Counted from the first letter of the stretch, positions 10,934 through 22,905 are shown. The stretch is 64,000 bases of DNA from Rhipidocladum racemiflorum (GCA_036346355.1 CM070570.1:1798001-1862000), one strand, 5' to 3'. Notes: a model not told the origin generated them from the sequence alone. A program made the numbers and translations.

Positions 10934-11231
10934 CTAGCTACTACATTGATCGATCGCTATATATAATATAATAATAATTAAGTCGATCGATCGAGCGGTC
11001 GGCCGCGGTGTTTGTACGATACGACTACGTATGTATATATGCTTGCTGCACGTACGGACGCGCACTAGAATCTCTTTGACTGCTCGATCGATCGATCTCA
11101 TGTCTGTCGCGCTGTTGTATTTACTCTTGTGTTTAGTACTGCTGCAGTGTGCGGTGACATCACTGAATAAATAAATAAATGGCAGCTCGTCGATCGATCT
11201 GCGCGCGCCGTAATTGAATTTCAAGTGTACA
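10934..11231 (+). other. 3' region of the BBI-like gene
   Basis: The sequence is rich in GATCGATC and TAGCTAGC phrases. An 'aataaataaataaat' stretch at about 11165 could serve polyadenylation. No coding sequence is seen. Confidence 0.5.
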
Positions 11232-11291
11232 CAGGATATGACGGGCTATTATTTATCTACATGCTTTTCCTTGCCATGTGATACGTACTTA

Positions 11292-11905
11292 CACTACTAC
11301 AAAATCGGGCATCACAAGCGGCCTATTAGAAACGGTTTGGTGCGAACCGGTTGTAATGCTCACACCAGAAGCGGTTCGTGGCAACAGGCCGGAGGGGATC
11401 TCTAGAAGCGGTTCATGGCACAAACCCCATCTAAAGCCCCACCTTTAGAAGGGGTTCGTGGCACGAACCCCTTCTAAAGATCTTTACAAGCGGTTCGTGT
11501 CCCCAACCGCTTCTAAAGCTTTAGAAGCACGAACCGCTTCTAAAGGTGGGGCTTTAGAAGGGGTTCGTGACACGAACTGCTTCTAAAGACTTCTTCGAGA
11601 AGGGTTCGTGTCACGAACCGCTTGTAGAAGCCCAGTTTTAGAAATAATAAAAGGAATGCGTGTCCTATTCTATCAGAGAGCACACGTGGGTGGGTTGGCT
11701 AGATGGATGAAGCGGGTCACGAGGATGGAGTGCTGGTCGTGGGTTCGAATCCCATTCCCACGATATTATTGGTAGTCTTTTATCGCTTGGTGTCGCACCA
11801 CCACAAGCGGTTCTAGCAACCGCTTGTGATACCCTTCGGGGTATCACTCGCGGTTGCTTAGAAGCGGTTGTAGAACCGCTTCTGGAAGCCATTTCTGTAG
11901 TAGTG
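11292..11905. mobile_element. Non-autonomous CACTA element (614 bp)
   Basis: The ends are CACTACTACAAAAT on the left and ATTTCTGTAGTAGTG on the right, perfect for the CACTA superfamily, with a TTA direct repeat on each side (11289-11291 and 11906-11908). The interior is a set of sub-terminal repeats around GAAGCGGTTCGTG and its complement, arranged as pairs able to form hairpins. There is no transposase. It carries a tRNA-like stretch at 11683-11763. Confidence 0.9.
11683..11763 (+). other. tRNA-like remnant with perfect B box
   Basis: GGTTCGAATCC at about 11750 matches the RNA polymerase III B box, set in a T-arm 'GTGGGTTCGAATCCCAT'. Upstream, TGGCTAGATGGATGAAGC resembles a D-arm with one base lost. 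CGTGGG and CCCACG can pair as an acceptor stem. The anticodon arm is not clear. It is probably a captured or decayed tRNA or SINE head rather than a working tRNA gene. Confidence 0.5.
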
Positions 11906-11908
11906 TTA

Positions 11909-13406
11909 TCAAAACCCTACGTACTTATACCTCACATTATGTTGGCCGACCAGTCGTACAAATGACATACTATTCAAGAAACTATGTAGTGTTAGCACTG
12001 TATTAATTTTTATTTTAGGTTGGCGTGGATGTCCATAGAAACGAGTTTAGGAAACGTGCACTATGAGTGACCTGGTGTATGTACACGGAAATGTTAGTTT
12101 GTGGTTGCTCTTACTAGGGCTTCGTGCGCTTCGCTCCACGTGGAAGGTCGTGATCGAGCGATCGATTCAACGTGCACTTTGCTTCACGTATGTACGCACC
12201 GCCTGCACCGCTGCATCGTGGCATGCTTGCACCAGTACATATGTATGCACATTAACGGTAATTAAACTAGCTACAGAGCGGGTAACATATGGGTACCTAT
12301 GTTTATATGAAAATCCTTTTTTTCATTTAAATTTTTTTGAGTTTAAAACATTCCTATCTGAAATTTTTTTACTAAAATATTTTCAGTTGAAATTTTTTGA
12401 TTTGAAACTTTTCGGTTGAAATTTTTTTGACTTGAATTTCAAATCAAAAGTTTTTTTAATCAAACCTTTTCGAACAGAAAGCTTTTTGAAAGTTTTCTGA
12501 GTTAAAACTTTTGTGAAAACCCTGCCTTTCACAGTACAGCGTACAGTAAAAGTCAGGTTCTTAATATGCTTCCTGTGTTAATCTCTAGATCATTCGCTAG
12601 CACGCATATACACAAATGTCAATCACAATCATACATCACATAATATTACTTGTCACAAGATATGACGGGCTATTATTTGTCTACATGCATTTCCTTGCCA
12701 TGTGATATATACTTGTACCTCGCATTATGTTGGCCGATCGACCAGTCGTACAAATGATATATTCAAGACAATGATGTACCGTCCTTATGACTATAGATGC
12801 ATTGAGTGGCCGCAGCGCTACTGTATAATATTGTACGACATGCACCGTATATTTACGTGTATCACAGGTTTGTAGTGGCCTGAGTCCTGATAAAGCATCA
12901 TAATCTCGATGAATTTTTTGCAAAATTTTGACCAAATTTTCGATTTCGGCACTCCCCAAAATTCATAATCATGATGAATTAAAAAAATCGAAAAATTCAA
13001 ATTGCTACAGTATTTTATTGAAAATCTTGGTGAAATTAACCATAATTTTGCCGAGATTTTGGGTATTTTGACCGAATTTTATGATGTTTGGACCGGATTT
13101 CATTCTGTGTGGACCTGATTTGGCACCATTTTTTTTATATAATTGTAATACTATTTGTAATGAATATATTCAGGCATTTGGCACTGAGAAGACAAACCTT
13201 ATTACAGCTCGGTTGGTTAGGGTGGACAGAGGCCAGCATGGGTTGCGTGCTTGACTACCGGAGTGAGCTCGGTTTGTCATTTTGAACAATTTTGCTGCAA
13301 ATTGGTCGGGCCAACGACGCTAAGGAATCAATGATGCTTTTCTCGGGAGACCCCGGGTCATGATCCATCACGAATCACCTTTCAGACATGGGGTGATCTA
13401 ATTAAT
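11909..13406 (+). other. Intergenic AT-rich DNA with quasi-repeats
   Basis: At 12310-12520 a 'ttgaaattttttga'-type phrase recurs several times, and at 12895-13085 there is a similar 'aaaattttgacc' series. Both are low-complexity. No gene is supported; the open frames here have no recognisable product. Confidence 0.5.
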
Positions 13407-13409
13407 TAA

Positions 13410-13605
13410 GGGTGTGTTTGGTTTATGGGATGAGATGATTATTTTTGGTGAATGAGATGGTTCAGCATCTAGCAAGAATATTCCTTAAATTTGCATCACT
13501 TGATCCAGGACGGGATGGTTCTATTCAAGCAACCAAACACATGGATGACTTTTTTTTGAACCATCTCATACATGTACCACTTGATACAGGCAACCAAACG
13601 CACCC
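13410..13605. mobile_element. Tourist-like (PIF/Harbinger) MITE
   Basis: The 196 bp element has terminal inverted repeats GGGTGTGTTTGGTT and GGGTGCGTTTGGTT (right end read inward), flanked by TAA at 13407-13409 and 13606-13608. It is absent from the duplicate segment at 47950, so it inserted after the duplication or was excised there. Confidence 0.85.
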
Positions 13606-13611
13606 TAAAAG

Positions 13612-14987
13612 TACTCATGCATCTATTTTTCAAAAGAAAATTTGGTCTTGCAACATTTGATGAGAAGAAACTAGATCTTCAAAATGATATTGTGTTTGGA
13701 TTAGAAAACTAAGAGACAAAATTAGGAAACAAAGAGGCAAGATATAAAAACATCCATGAATGTTCCTGAAACAAAATGCTATGTTTTATTTTTTCCATTT
13801 TTGCATGATTGAAGTTTCAGCTATTCCTGTGTTATAAAATTAAACCATCATGATGTACGTCTGGAAAAATTATCGAATTCAGGCATCGATGAATGAACGT
13901 ATGCAACAACAGATAGAGAATATGTATATAAATTACAGTACAGGAAACACCGAAACAACATGTGTCAAGCCCGAGAATACAAATCCTACACAAAGAAAGA
14001 ATTAATTGACCCTCTTGAGCTACTCCAACTTCAAACAACGATCGATTAGCTCGGAGATCCAAAATAACTAAAACATTGCCTGCAACAAAAACAAGATAGC
14101 GATGTTATCGACGGAAAGCGGTTGAACTACTAAGGCTAAACCCAAGGATGACCTGTAAAATCAGGCCTCTATGAGCCTTGAATAGTGCGATCTGCATTTA
14201 ATTTAGGCCTTTATATTGGGTCGATTTCCAACCATGGCCTGAATTCCCTGCCTGTATATCAACCATCACACAAGTCTCTCCTTTGCACATAGCACACATG
14301 AGGACGGCCTCTCTACATAGAGATGAACCCCTTCGGCCTCTTGGATAGAGGCGCACATAGCACGCCCCCTTGGGATGGTTACAGGCCTGAATAGGCCTCC
14401 AAATATCCAAACAGGCCGTTTTAGAGGCCGTCGTTGGAGAGAGTCTAAGATGAAGTAACATATTTATGACGCACCATCTCCTGCGGCATCAATTTCCTTC
14501 TCTAACACATTTGCAGGACTCTTGAATATGTCCACAATAAGATGCATCAATTTCCCTTTTCTTTCCATCTCCTGCGATACAAATTTTATCTGGTAAAATA
14601 TGTAGAAATAAAGATGAGATAAATGTAAAACTTAAATGAAACTTCATGAAGGGTCATATGAAATACAGAATAAACCAGCGTAATCTCACTGATGCATCTT
14701 ATTGTGGACATAAACTAACACTTGTCACCCAGTGTGAATCATATCAGATCAAATCAAATAGATTCATGCCATAACAGATCGAGTTGCATTAGCATGTCAG
14801 ATCGATACTTCTTTTTAGACTTGACTAATTCCGATCAGATCAAATAGATAGAAAGCATATCAGATCGAGTTGCATTAGCATCAAATCAAATCTCAATACT
14901 AATTCATGTCGAAACACAAAATCAAACAGAGAAGAGGAATGGTATGATTCGAACCTAGTAGAAAGGGGATCTCAAACCCTAGCCATG
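13612..14987 (+). repeat. Segmental duplicate A of 47950-48985
   Basis: From 'tactcatgcatctatttttc' onwards this segment is nearly identical to 47950-48985. It has no convincing ORF. It contains an extra insertion at about 14135-14449 and ends abruptly at the LTR start at 14988, while the sister copy runs on from 'agccatg' into 'cctagtgtg'. Confidence 0.9.
14135..14449. mobile_element. ~315 bp insertion absent from the sister segment
   Basis: The sister copy at 48470 reads 'actactaagacgaagtaaca' without interruption; here a 315 bp block beginning 'gctaaacccaaggatgacc' and ending 'ggagagagtctaaga' is inserted. Internal 'aggcctctatgagcctt' and 'aacaggccgttttagaggcc' are partly inverted. 'ctaag' occurs at both edges, a possible target duplication. 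The superfamily is not assigned. Confidence 0.6.
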
Positions 14988-17900
14988 TGTAACATCCTCA
15001 AATTTATAAAGTAATAAAAATCAAATATTAAAATGATAAATAATGTTCTCATGCATTTCTTGATTTTATGTGTATTTATTGAATTGTTTGATACTTGTGA
15101 TGCTTGCTTGGACTATAGAAAGAAAAGGGAAAAGAGAAAATATAAAATGGTAAGAAATGGAAATTACTATGGTAATTTCTTGGTTAACCATGCTAAGCTC
15201 TAGAACCTGCCCTAGCTGGTCAAAAGCTCATGTGAAAGCATTTACAAGTAAAGAAAACAATTTAAAACACTAAACCTCACCTCTGTCCAGACCTTTGTCA
15301 GAATTATGGAGAAAAACTTGGAGCAATCTAGGCCATGGAATTTTTACTATATGACCTCAGACATATCACCTTCATCCACAAAAATTTGTGAAAATTATTA
15401 AGAAGGTTATCTATTTATTTGTATTTAAATAAAGCAGATCTAAAATTCTGCAGAAAACAGTAAAAGAATTCTAGAGAAATAAATAATGCGACTTTAGTGA
15501 TGACATTTTTATGGTAGATCCATATTATAGAATCACACCTTCAGTAAAAATTTCAGAAATAAATAAGTTCATTTAGCCCGTTAACCAATGCAAAAACCGA
15601 AGTTAATTTTTAGTGCAGTCGGCATTGTCAGATTTATTATAATTAAATGGTAAATAATTTTAACTCCAAAATTTTACTGAAGCTAACCAACTTACTCATC
15701 AACTGGGACAAAAAGTTTCGAAAAATCTGGAGGTGAAGTGGACCGTGAATTAATTGAGCTTCTGCGCTGTCTGGAGGAAACACCCTAGAACTCTCTTTTG
15801 CTCTTACGTGTGGGGCTACGTGTTCAGTGGCCTTTCGGCTGGCCCAAGCGTTGGCGACACTGCCGACGGGACCCGGAAGTCTCCGTGGCCCACGCGTCAT
15901 GTTCTCTCCCTTCCTCTCTTTCTCTCTTCTCCCTCTGCCTTGTGGTCCCTCTTGGCCAGATCCTTCTTCTTCATCTCCTTCTCTCTGCTCTCTCTCCCGT
16001 GTAAAGCTAGGTTGGAAAAATCTCCATACCGCCTCATTTCCTTGGCGTTTCTCAGCCGCATTTGAGCTCGTTCAAAGCCGCGCTGGCCTACCTCGGTCGT
16101 GCTGCCGCTCAAGCACAGTAAGAAGCCCTCGTGGCTCAAGTTGGACCGAGAACGGCCGCCGCAATTTCCTCGATCAAACCCTATTCCTTACCACCTCCCG
16201 TGCTTATTTAAGGGGACGAGAAGCACGTTCAAACCCAACCAAACCAAGAGCACCCAGCCATTTCCCTTCTCACGCCCTTAAAGCTTATGCGCATGTCCAT
16301 TAGGCTAGGAATGTCTTATAGCGCTGCCGAACCCAAACTTCACTGTAAGCCACCGCCGGTCATCGCCGTGAGCATGTTTTCCCCGAACACCACCCATAAC
16401 CGAGCACATCCCTAGGTTTGTCTTGATCCCGTGAAGCTATAGCTACCGGCCAAAACCGATCGACGCTGCCGGAGCTCCGCCGGCGAGCACGGAGTCGGAG
16501 GACTCTGCTCGGAGACACTGGCAGATGGGCCCAGGCGTCAGTGACCCTGAACCAATTCAAAAGCCAGCCGCGCGAAACGCTAAAAATGCGTTTTCCTTTA
16601 AGGAAAACGTATTTCTTATTTTTCCTGTTTTAATTAACCCGAAATGATTCAAATTGCTATATCTTCTAAACTATAGCTCCAAATTGAGTGAAATGAATTT
16701 GTAAATTCATCTTAAACCCTCTAGTTTCATAATATGTAAAAATAATTGAAACTTGTTTAGCAATTTAAACTTGAATTTAAATTTAAAGAGTGAAATTTGG
16801 ATATATAGCATATAGAATTCTTGCAAACTAAGTCCAAATTAAGTGAAACCAACTTTGTTGGAATCCTTGGGTCAAATAGTGTCTAAATATGTAATTAGAT
16901 TTGAATTTGGAGTTAGTTTATGAAAATTTCACATTAGTACTTTATTTAATACATAAATTTAATATAGTTTTGATAACTTAATGAAAAAGCATCCAAATTG
17001 AACGAAACTTGTTTCATTGGATTGATTACCTTAATTAGGACCACATAATGATAAAAGATAGGGTGTACCATGTTACTTTTGTTTGACATGTTTGAAGTTA
17101 CCTTATGCAATGATTAATATTAATACAACTAACACCACACCTTGAAAATGAATTTCATTAAATTTAATCTTACAATCTTAGCTTCCTGAATTCGTAAAGT
17201 AAAATGAAATAATACACAAAGAAGGTAGCCGTGTTGTATGCCCCTAAGCTTTAATCTTTAGACCGAAACCATATAACTTGATTAACTCATGAAATGGTGA
17301 TTGATATTAGACATCTTGATTGTTGTGGAGTGATTTCATTTGGATCTTTCAACTGCTATCCTTGTTGTTCATGTATTTGCTTCTTTTATCGATATTGAAG
17401 TATTTTAATTGCCATGTTCTTAATCGACGTATAGACGCTGAGACTACCGACTACGCCGTCGACGACACCGACCCAGCTTACACCGCTGAGGAGCAAGGCA
17501 AGCACCCCCTTGATCATCTTGATCCCAGATTTCATAAATCCACTAAAATGTGATTAAGAATCTTCCTGCATGCTCATATTTCTAAAAATCCCTATTTTGT
17601 GTTACTTGGTAGTTATAGCCCAAATTGATGGATTCCCTTAATCATATGGACATACGATCCATAAAAACCCTAGGAATGGTTAAGTTCATTAAATTGGGTA
17701 TAATCGCTTATTAATCTGCATATGCTTAGCACTGCTTTAGATTAATGTCGGAAACATTTACACCCACACATCATTCTTTATGAATCTTTTTATGGTTTAT
17801 TTGAGCAGTAAAGGATACTGGTAGTTTGATAAAAATGAAAATAAAACTACTATTTTGACGTGGGTGATTATTGGCAATAGCCGGTTGTACATGTTTTAAC

Positions 17901-19176
17901 GTGTACGTAGCTAGGGTGGAGTTATCGCCCATGTCACTTTGAGGACCGAACATAGTGTTGCATGATCCAAGTAAACCGTACATCCACAAGTACTGGAACT
18001 GGACAGTCTTAACTTATTAAATTATTTGGGGATTAGCTTTGCACATTGGTAGGCAGTTGTAGCACGGGCATTCCGAATATTGGTTTGCTCGAGGGAGGTG
18101 TCATCACCGAGGTGTTGGCATCTGCCGTTGTAACGGTGTACGCCTGGCTATGAATTTGGGGTCATTATTATTCTGGTGGGTCACTAACTCCGAATTTCTA
18201 TTCTGGTGGAGTTCTTGACTCTAATCCCTTTTACCTTTTTAGCTTCCATCATAGTCAGGGGTAACGTCATTGGGCTAGTGCAAAGTTAAGATTCAAGTAA
18301 TCGAACAGTTTCGTTATGAACTCCTCGCGGACATACCAAAGGAAGTGTGTCTTATAGCTTGCAAAAAGGGAGAACATATCTTGTGGGTAAAGCTGTACCA
18401 CTCTGCAGAGTCTAAAACTATTCGAATAGCCGTATCCACGGTCATGGATGACTTGGCTAACCAGCACTAGTTAGATGTTTTCTGTCTTCGAAAACCTGTT
18501 TAAAATGTTTTGGAAATGATTCATATCTGTATAAATGTCATTTATTGTCATTCTGATTCGTTAAGACCAGGGAGGGTCTTGTTCGTTGTTTTACTCACAA
18601 AAGGGCCGTGAGTAAAATGTTATTATCCTTTTTATTACTTGTTATCTCAATTACTTATCAAACTGTCTTAAATTTTTATTTACGCTTTCCATTACTATTC
18701 AGTATTATTTCATTAAAAACTTTCACTTTATGCAAAACAACCATAGAAACCCACTTTCTATTCCAGCTTGCATATATTCCAGGAATTGCATACACTACAA
18801 AGTCTTGCGAGTACCAATGTACTCAACTTGCTTCAACAATGTTTTTAGGTGATGAGCAAGATTACGATAATGACGGGAATGAATATGAGGAACCTGCGAG
18901 TTTTAGCGACGACTGATCTTTCTAGGTTCATCTCAGCAGTTGCCTGTGGAGTTGTAGGGTAGTTGGCACACTATGAGATATGGTTTTAATTTCCTGCTAC
19001 TTTTGGTACTGTAATAACACTATAAAACTTGTGATGTAATAAAAATGTGTATCTGTGTGGCTGTAATTTCCAAATTGTGTTTGTGCGTGCCAGCCACTGA
19101 TCATGGGAATGGCACAGGAAGCACTTCAGAACCTTATTTTTATGTTATTTACTGACATAAAAATGAGGGTCTCACA
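14988..19176 (+). mobile_element. 4.2 kb 5' LTR of a gypsy-type retrotransposon
   Basis: The LTR opens TGTAACATCCTC after 'agccatg' and closes GAGGGTCTCACA at 19176, directly before a tRNA-Met primer site. Its length (4189 bp) is large, but long LTRs occur in plant gypsy lineages. It shares ordered phrases with the solo LTR at 59262, including the '...cccccttgatca...ttgatcccag' region near 17500, '...gcagagt...' near 18410 and a late 'tactca...tt' block. Small open frames inside are not genes. The 3' LTR is not in the window: the element stops near 19890. Confidence 0.8.
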
Positions 19177-19177
19177 G

Positions 19178-19195
19178 TTTGGTATCAGAGCCACG
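19178..19195 (+). other. Primer-binding site (tRNA-Met type)
   Basis: TTTGGTATCAGAGCCACG follows the LTR by one base. TGGTATCAGAGC is the usual plant initiator-tRNA primer site, which fixes the LTR end and the + orientation. Confidence 0.85.
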
Positions 19196-19395
19196 CTGCC
19201 TGTAGGTGAACATTAGTTAGAATGGTCGTTAAGAGGGAAATTTAAAATTTGAATAGACACATCACACTTAGGAATATAAAACTTGCTATATCTGTTATTA
19301 ATCCTTTACTGTTTTATCTTCTACTCTTTACTTTTGTGCGTTATCGTTGCATCTTGCATTTAATCTGGAATACTAATTCCTTATTAAATGTGCAG

Positions 19396-19881
19396 ATGGA
19401 AGGGTATTCGCCATGCTTCGTTACCTCCGAGCGTCTGGGAGAGGGATTGATGGGAGTCATAGCACAAATGTTAGATTATGCACAGTTTGGCACACCTCGA
19501 TACATCGTCTACCAGGCGATGGTGAGTCCAGTATCGATAGAGTACATTGCTAGGATTGAGATCCCAGCTAGGACACAGTTCGGGGAGACAGGACGTACTT
19601 TTGATGGACTTGGAGCTTCGGTATCTTCTGCGTTGAGCGATGTCGCTTATGTGGCCATCGTTCGGTTGCGCCACGCTCTTCCAGAGATGGCGACTGTTTA
19701 CCGGGAGATACCTGCTCTGTTGCCGAGGGGAGACACCAGTTACATAGATCCTAGTACCGTACCAGATGAGTACTATAGGATCATAGTTGAGTTCCTTCAT
19801 GCTGCTGACCGTTACCACCGTCAGGCAGTATTAGAGTACTACGTTGCACGTAGGAGAGTAGCCTTTTTAGAGAACGCCATA
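19396..19881 (+). pseudogene. Truncated gag-region ORF of the long-LTR element
   Basis: The ATG at 19396 opens a frame of about 160 residues (MEGYSPCFVTSERLGEGLMG onward) with no stop before the breakpoint near 19890. Position just 3' of the primer site implies the gag end of the retrotransposon polyprotein. The frame extends upstream without ATG to 19249. It is cut off where the inverted RLP fragment begins; the rest of gag and all of pol are missing. I do not recognise a named domain. Confidence 0.6.
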
Positions 19882-19905
19882 GCCCCTTTTTAGAGAACGC
19901 CATAG
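19864..19905 (+). repeat. 18-bp microduplication at a breakpoint
   Basis: TTTTTAGAGAACGCCATAG occurs twice in succession (about 19864 and 19887) separated by a few bases, exactly where the retrotransposon ends and the RLP fragment begins. This looks like templated filler at a repaired break. Confidence 0.75.
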
Positions 19906-21938
19906 TCCGACGAAGAGAAACAAAACAACATCGACATGCTTCAAGGACCTGTCTGCATGTGACTCACTTGGAGTGTAGGGCGAAACGCCACAAGGTACAG
20001 ACAGTGGTGGTCCACACAGTCCTGCATTCCCTTGGAATGAACTATTGTCAAATGTAGAGAACTGACGTGATTGTGGTATCTTTCCCACCAAATGATTTTC
20101 GGACAAGTTCAGGGTGCCAAGAAACGTGAGATTTGTTAGCTCCTGTGGAATCTCCCCAGAGAGTCGGTTGCCAGAAAGGTCTAGTGACTCCAGATTAGTC
20201 ATGCCACCAAGTTGGGTTGGGATCTGTCCTGTGAAGGCATTGTGCGACATGTTCAGTACACGTAGTGAAACAAGTCTTCCAATTGATTCAGGAATGGTAC
20301 CTTCCAACCTATTATTTGAAAAGTCAATTGCTGTTAAGGTAGTCAAGATCCTTTCAAATGTCACAAAGAGCCCCTTGTATGAGATCTGAGTAGTATCTTG
20401 ATAGAATCCCACAAGACCTGATAAGTTTTGAGCACGGACAGTATCTCCTGTACTGTTGAATTTGGCCATCATTGATTTTAAGCACCCAAACCATTCTGAA
20501 CTCACATTGCCGGCGAAGTTGTTTGAGGCAAGATCCATAATTTGCAAGCTAGAGAAATACTCTTTGGATTGGTTATGCCCAACAATATCACCTATGGAAC
20601 CATAGAATCGGTTGGATCTTAATATAAGAACATAAAGATTGGAAAGCCCCCTCAGCCAAGAAGGAAAAACATCGACTATTTGATTGTTTCCCATGTCAAG
20701 AACCTCCAATTGACTGCAGTTAGAAAGTGCCCTCGGAAGCTGTCCTTGAATCATATTGCCATGTAAATCTATTGTCTGGAATGCACATTTGCTTGTAATA
20801 TTGGATGGCAACCTGCCTTCAAAGTGGTTCTCTCTCAAATTTAATACGCTCAGTCCACCATTTTCTATTAGACAGGATGGAATCGGCCCACTAAAGTTGT
20901 TATAGGATAGGTCAAGGACTTCCATCGTGGAATTGCAAACTGAATGCGGTATATGTCCATTTATACTATTGTTGGACATCCTGAGAAAAAAGGTGTCACT
21001 AAGATATAAAGTGAAATTTGGAAGAATCGAAGAAAAATTATTATTTGAATAATCCAAGACAGATGCTGACGCGTTTGGCATTGGAATATGCCCTTGGAGG
21101 CCATTGAAACTAAGATCAAGCGTTCCTAATGGAACCTTGAAAGGGAGAACAGATGGATTAAATTGCATACTGGTGAACATGTTGTGTGAAAGATTTAAAT
21201 ATGAAAGGCTACCGTTCCATCTCTCCCATATCCAATTTGGTATATCCCCGCTAAGTTTATTGCATGAGAGGTCCAAATAAGACACATCATTGAGACATGG
21301 CAAAATACGTGGAAATTTCGTTATATTGCAACACGCAAGCTCTAGGTTAGTAAGTCGAGAGGGATAGGTTGAGGAAGAGTTATTGCCTTCTCCATCCATT
21401 ACAGAGAGCTTATTGTTTGAAAGGGCCAAATGACGGAGCTTCGTTAACCTCCAAAATGAGGTAAGATTCACCGAACCTACCAAGTTGTTCCAGCCAATAT
21501 CCAGACCCCTCAAGCTTGTGAGTTCAAAGAATGCCACATATATCAAGCGTGACGATGCCACATCGAACTCTTGTATAGGGCCAGAAAGTCGGTCCCCATT
21601 TGGTACGGTTCCAGATTCTAGTAGAAACGGAAACGGTTCCAGATTCTTGGTAGAAACGTTTCAGGTAGAATCAGAATCATTTTCTGCAAACCGTTTGGTA
21701 CGGTTCCAGATTCTAGTAGAAACTAGTGAAACGGGGTTGAGGATGATTCAGCCACGGCATGGAAAAAGAAGAAACGTTTCGAGAAGAATCGTTCCGAGTT
21801 TTAGCCCGTTTGGCTGGGTTTCTCCCAGATTCTAGTAGAAACAGCTCGGTTCCAAGTTGCCAAACGGGGCCTCGGTTCCCATAAAGATTCAATTCCTTTA
21901 ATTCTGGAAGAGTGAAAAGATAGGTTGGAATTTCCCTT
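19904..21938 (-). pseudogene. LRR receptor-like protein exon-2 fragment
   Basis: This is a duplicate of the second exon of the RLP gene at 50717-56773 and is over 95% identical by eye. The minus frame is open for about 560 residues of LRRs (pattern LxxLxLSxNxLSGxIP), then the juxtamembrane 'SPYTPSESHADRSLKH' and the start of the membrane span 'VDVVLFLFVGL', where the copy stops at about 19904. At the other end it reaches 'aatttccc' at 21931-21938, equivalent to the first base of exon 2 in the full gene. It has a 39 bp in-frame deletion near 21532 and a MITE at about 21597-21877 that breaks the frame. It has no signal peptide and no membrane anchor, so it is non-functional as a receptor. Confidence 0.85.
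21597..21877. mobile_element. MITE inside the RLP fragment
   Basis: The full gene reads 'aagtcggttcccataaag' at 52542 without a break; here about 281 bp separate 'aagtcggtcccc' from 'tcggttcccataaag'. The insert starts around 'CCCCATTTGGTACGGTTCC' and ends 'CCAAACGGGGCC', inverted ends of the GGCCCCGTTTGG type, and has repeated 'ccagattctagtagaaac' phrases inside. The target duplication is unclear: a 9-base match TCGGTYCCC is possible. Confidence 0.7.
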
Positions 21939-22313
21939 GGCTTCCCTTGGCCTCCCTGTAGTTGAGTACATTGTCACAGATGCTCCTTTGGAGGTGCACA
22001 TTCTGTTCTGAAAGTAGTAGTTGAAAATACAGTACAGTGCCTGGGTAATCTGTTGATATCCGTGGTTAATTTATGAACTGCCCGCGTGTGGTGTAGATCA
22101 AGACGTGGCTTGATCCGAAATGTGGGAAATCAACGGGGAGCATTGGAAACTCTGATTCTCTGTTAAGAGCGGTTGATGCACTAGTGAACCAATCGGATGT
22201 GAATGCCGTGGCGGTTGTTGCGCGCTTTCCAGATGATGATCCAGAAGATTCAGATTGTTATCGACAAGGGAAGGTAATTCTTGTCTGCTCATGTAGTTGT
22301 TTCATTTAATTTA

Positions 22314-22905
22314 GTGAAATTTGGTTCTATAACACTCAAAGATCATCACTTTAGCAAAACATCACTCAACTTACATAGTACTACACTTTGGCAAAATACC
22401 ACTCAAGTTAGGAAAAATTGATGATTTATCCCGAAATTGATCGGTTTTTGATGATTTACCCCACTTTAATACCACTCAAAATTGTCATCCTTCAGTTTGT
22501 TTACCACTTGTTGACATTTCTACCCCTACCTTTTCTTCTCCCACGTCATCTTCTCTCGCTTCGGCATCATCCCTCCACCACCGCTTTCTCCCCTCCCCTC
22601 CCATTGGGGCCATCCCCTTCTCTCCTTCCCCTCATTGTTGGATGCAACGAAATCCCCTTCTCCCTCACTATCACCGCTGGCAATGTGAGCATATGGAGGA
22701 GGATTTGCGCTTATGCTTGTCTGTCGAAGTCAAGATGAGGGGACTTTCCTGGCATCCGGGAACTCGCCAGTCGCCAGCGAGGATCCATGAGTCTGCTGCC
22801 CTGAGTTGCTGGTTAGATTTGGATAGTCTGGGAGCCCAGGGGGCAGCGGTAGCGAAGCAACAGAGCTGCACATGGTGGACTATGGTGGTGCACAGGTGGG
22901 TGGGG
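22314..22905. mobile_element. Rearranged, longer relative of the intron-4 MITE (left part)
   Basis: The left TIR 'gtgaaatttggttctataac' and the target sequence TTTAATTTA (22305-22313) match the MITE of copies 1 and 3, but the interior is longer: after 'ccccttctctcc' it continues into 'ttcccctcattgttggatgc' and a GC-rich stretch not present in the others. It is split by the Copia element, continues at 27837-27990, and has no right TIR. Confidence 0.65.

Larger units (their letters stand above)
11232..12775 (+). repeat. Local duplication, one copy split by a CACTA MITE
   Basis: The phrase 'atgacgggctattatttrtc', then 'ccttgccatgtgata', 'tacct' and 'attatgttggccga', occurs at 11236-11990 and again at 12661-12775. 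The second copy is continuous, so it is an empty paralogous site for the element at 11292-11905. Confidence 0.75.

Noticed and set aside
11683..11763. A functional tRNA gene
   Set aside because: The D-arm lacks a base and no clear anticodon stem-loop forms.
12063..12419. 118-codon open frame
   Set aside because: The second half is Phe/Leu/Lys low-complexity from AT-rich quasi-repeats; no start context or homology is seen.
20114..20389. Plus-strand frame opposite the RLP fragment (also at 51012 and 55536)
   Set aside because: It is antisense of LRR codons; the minus frame is the conserved one.
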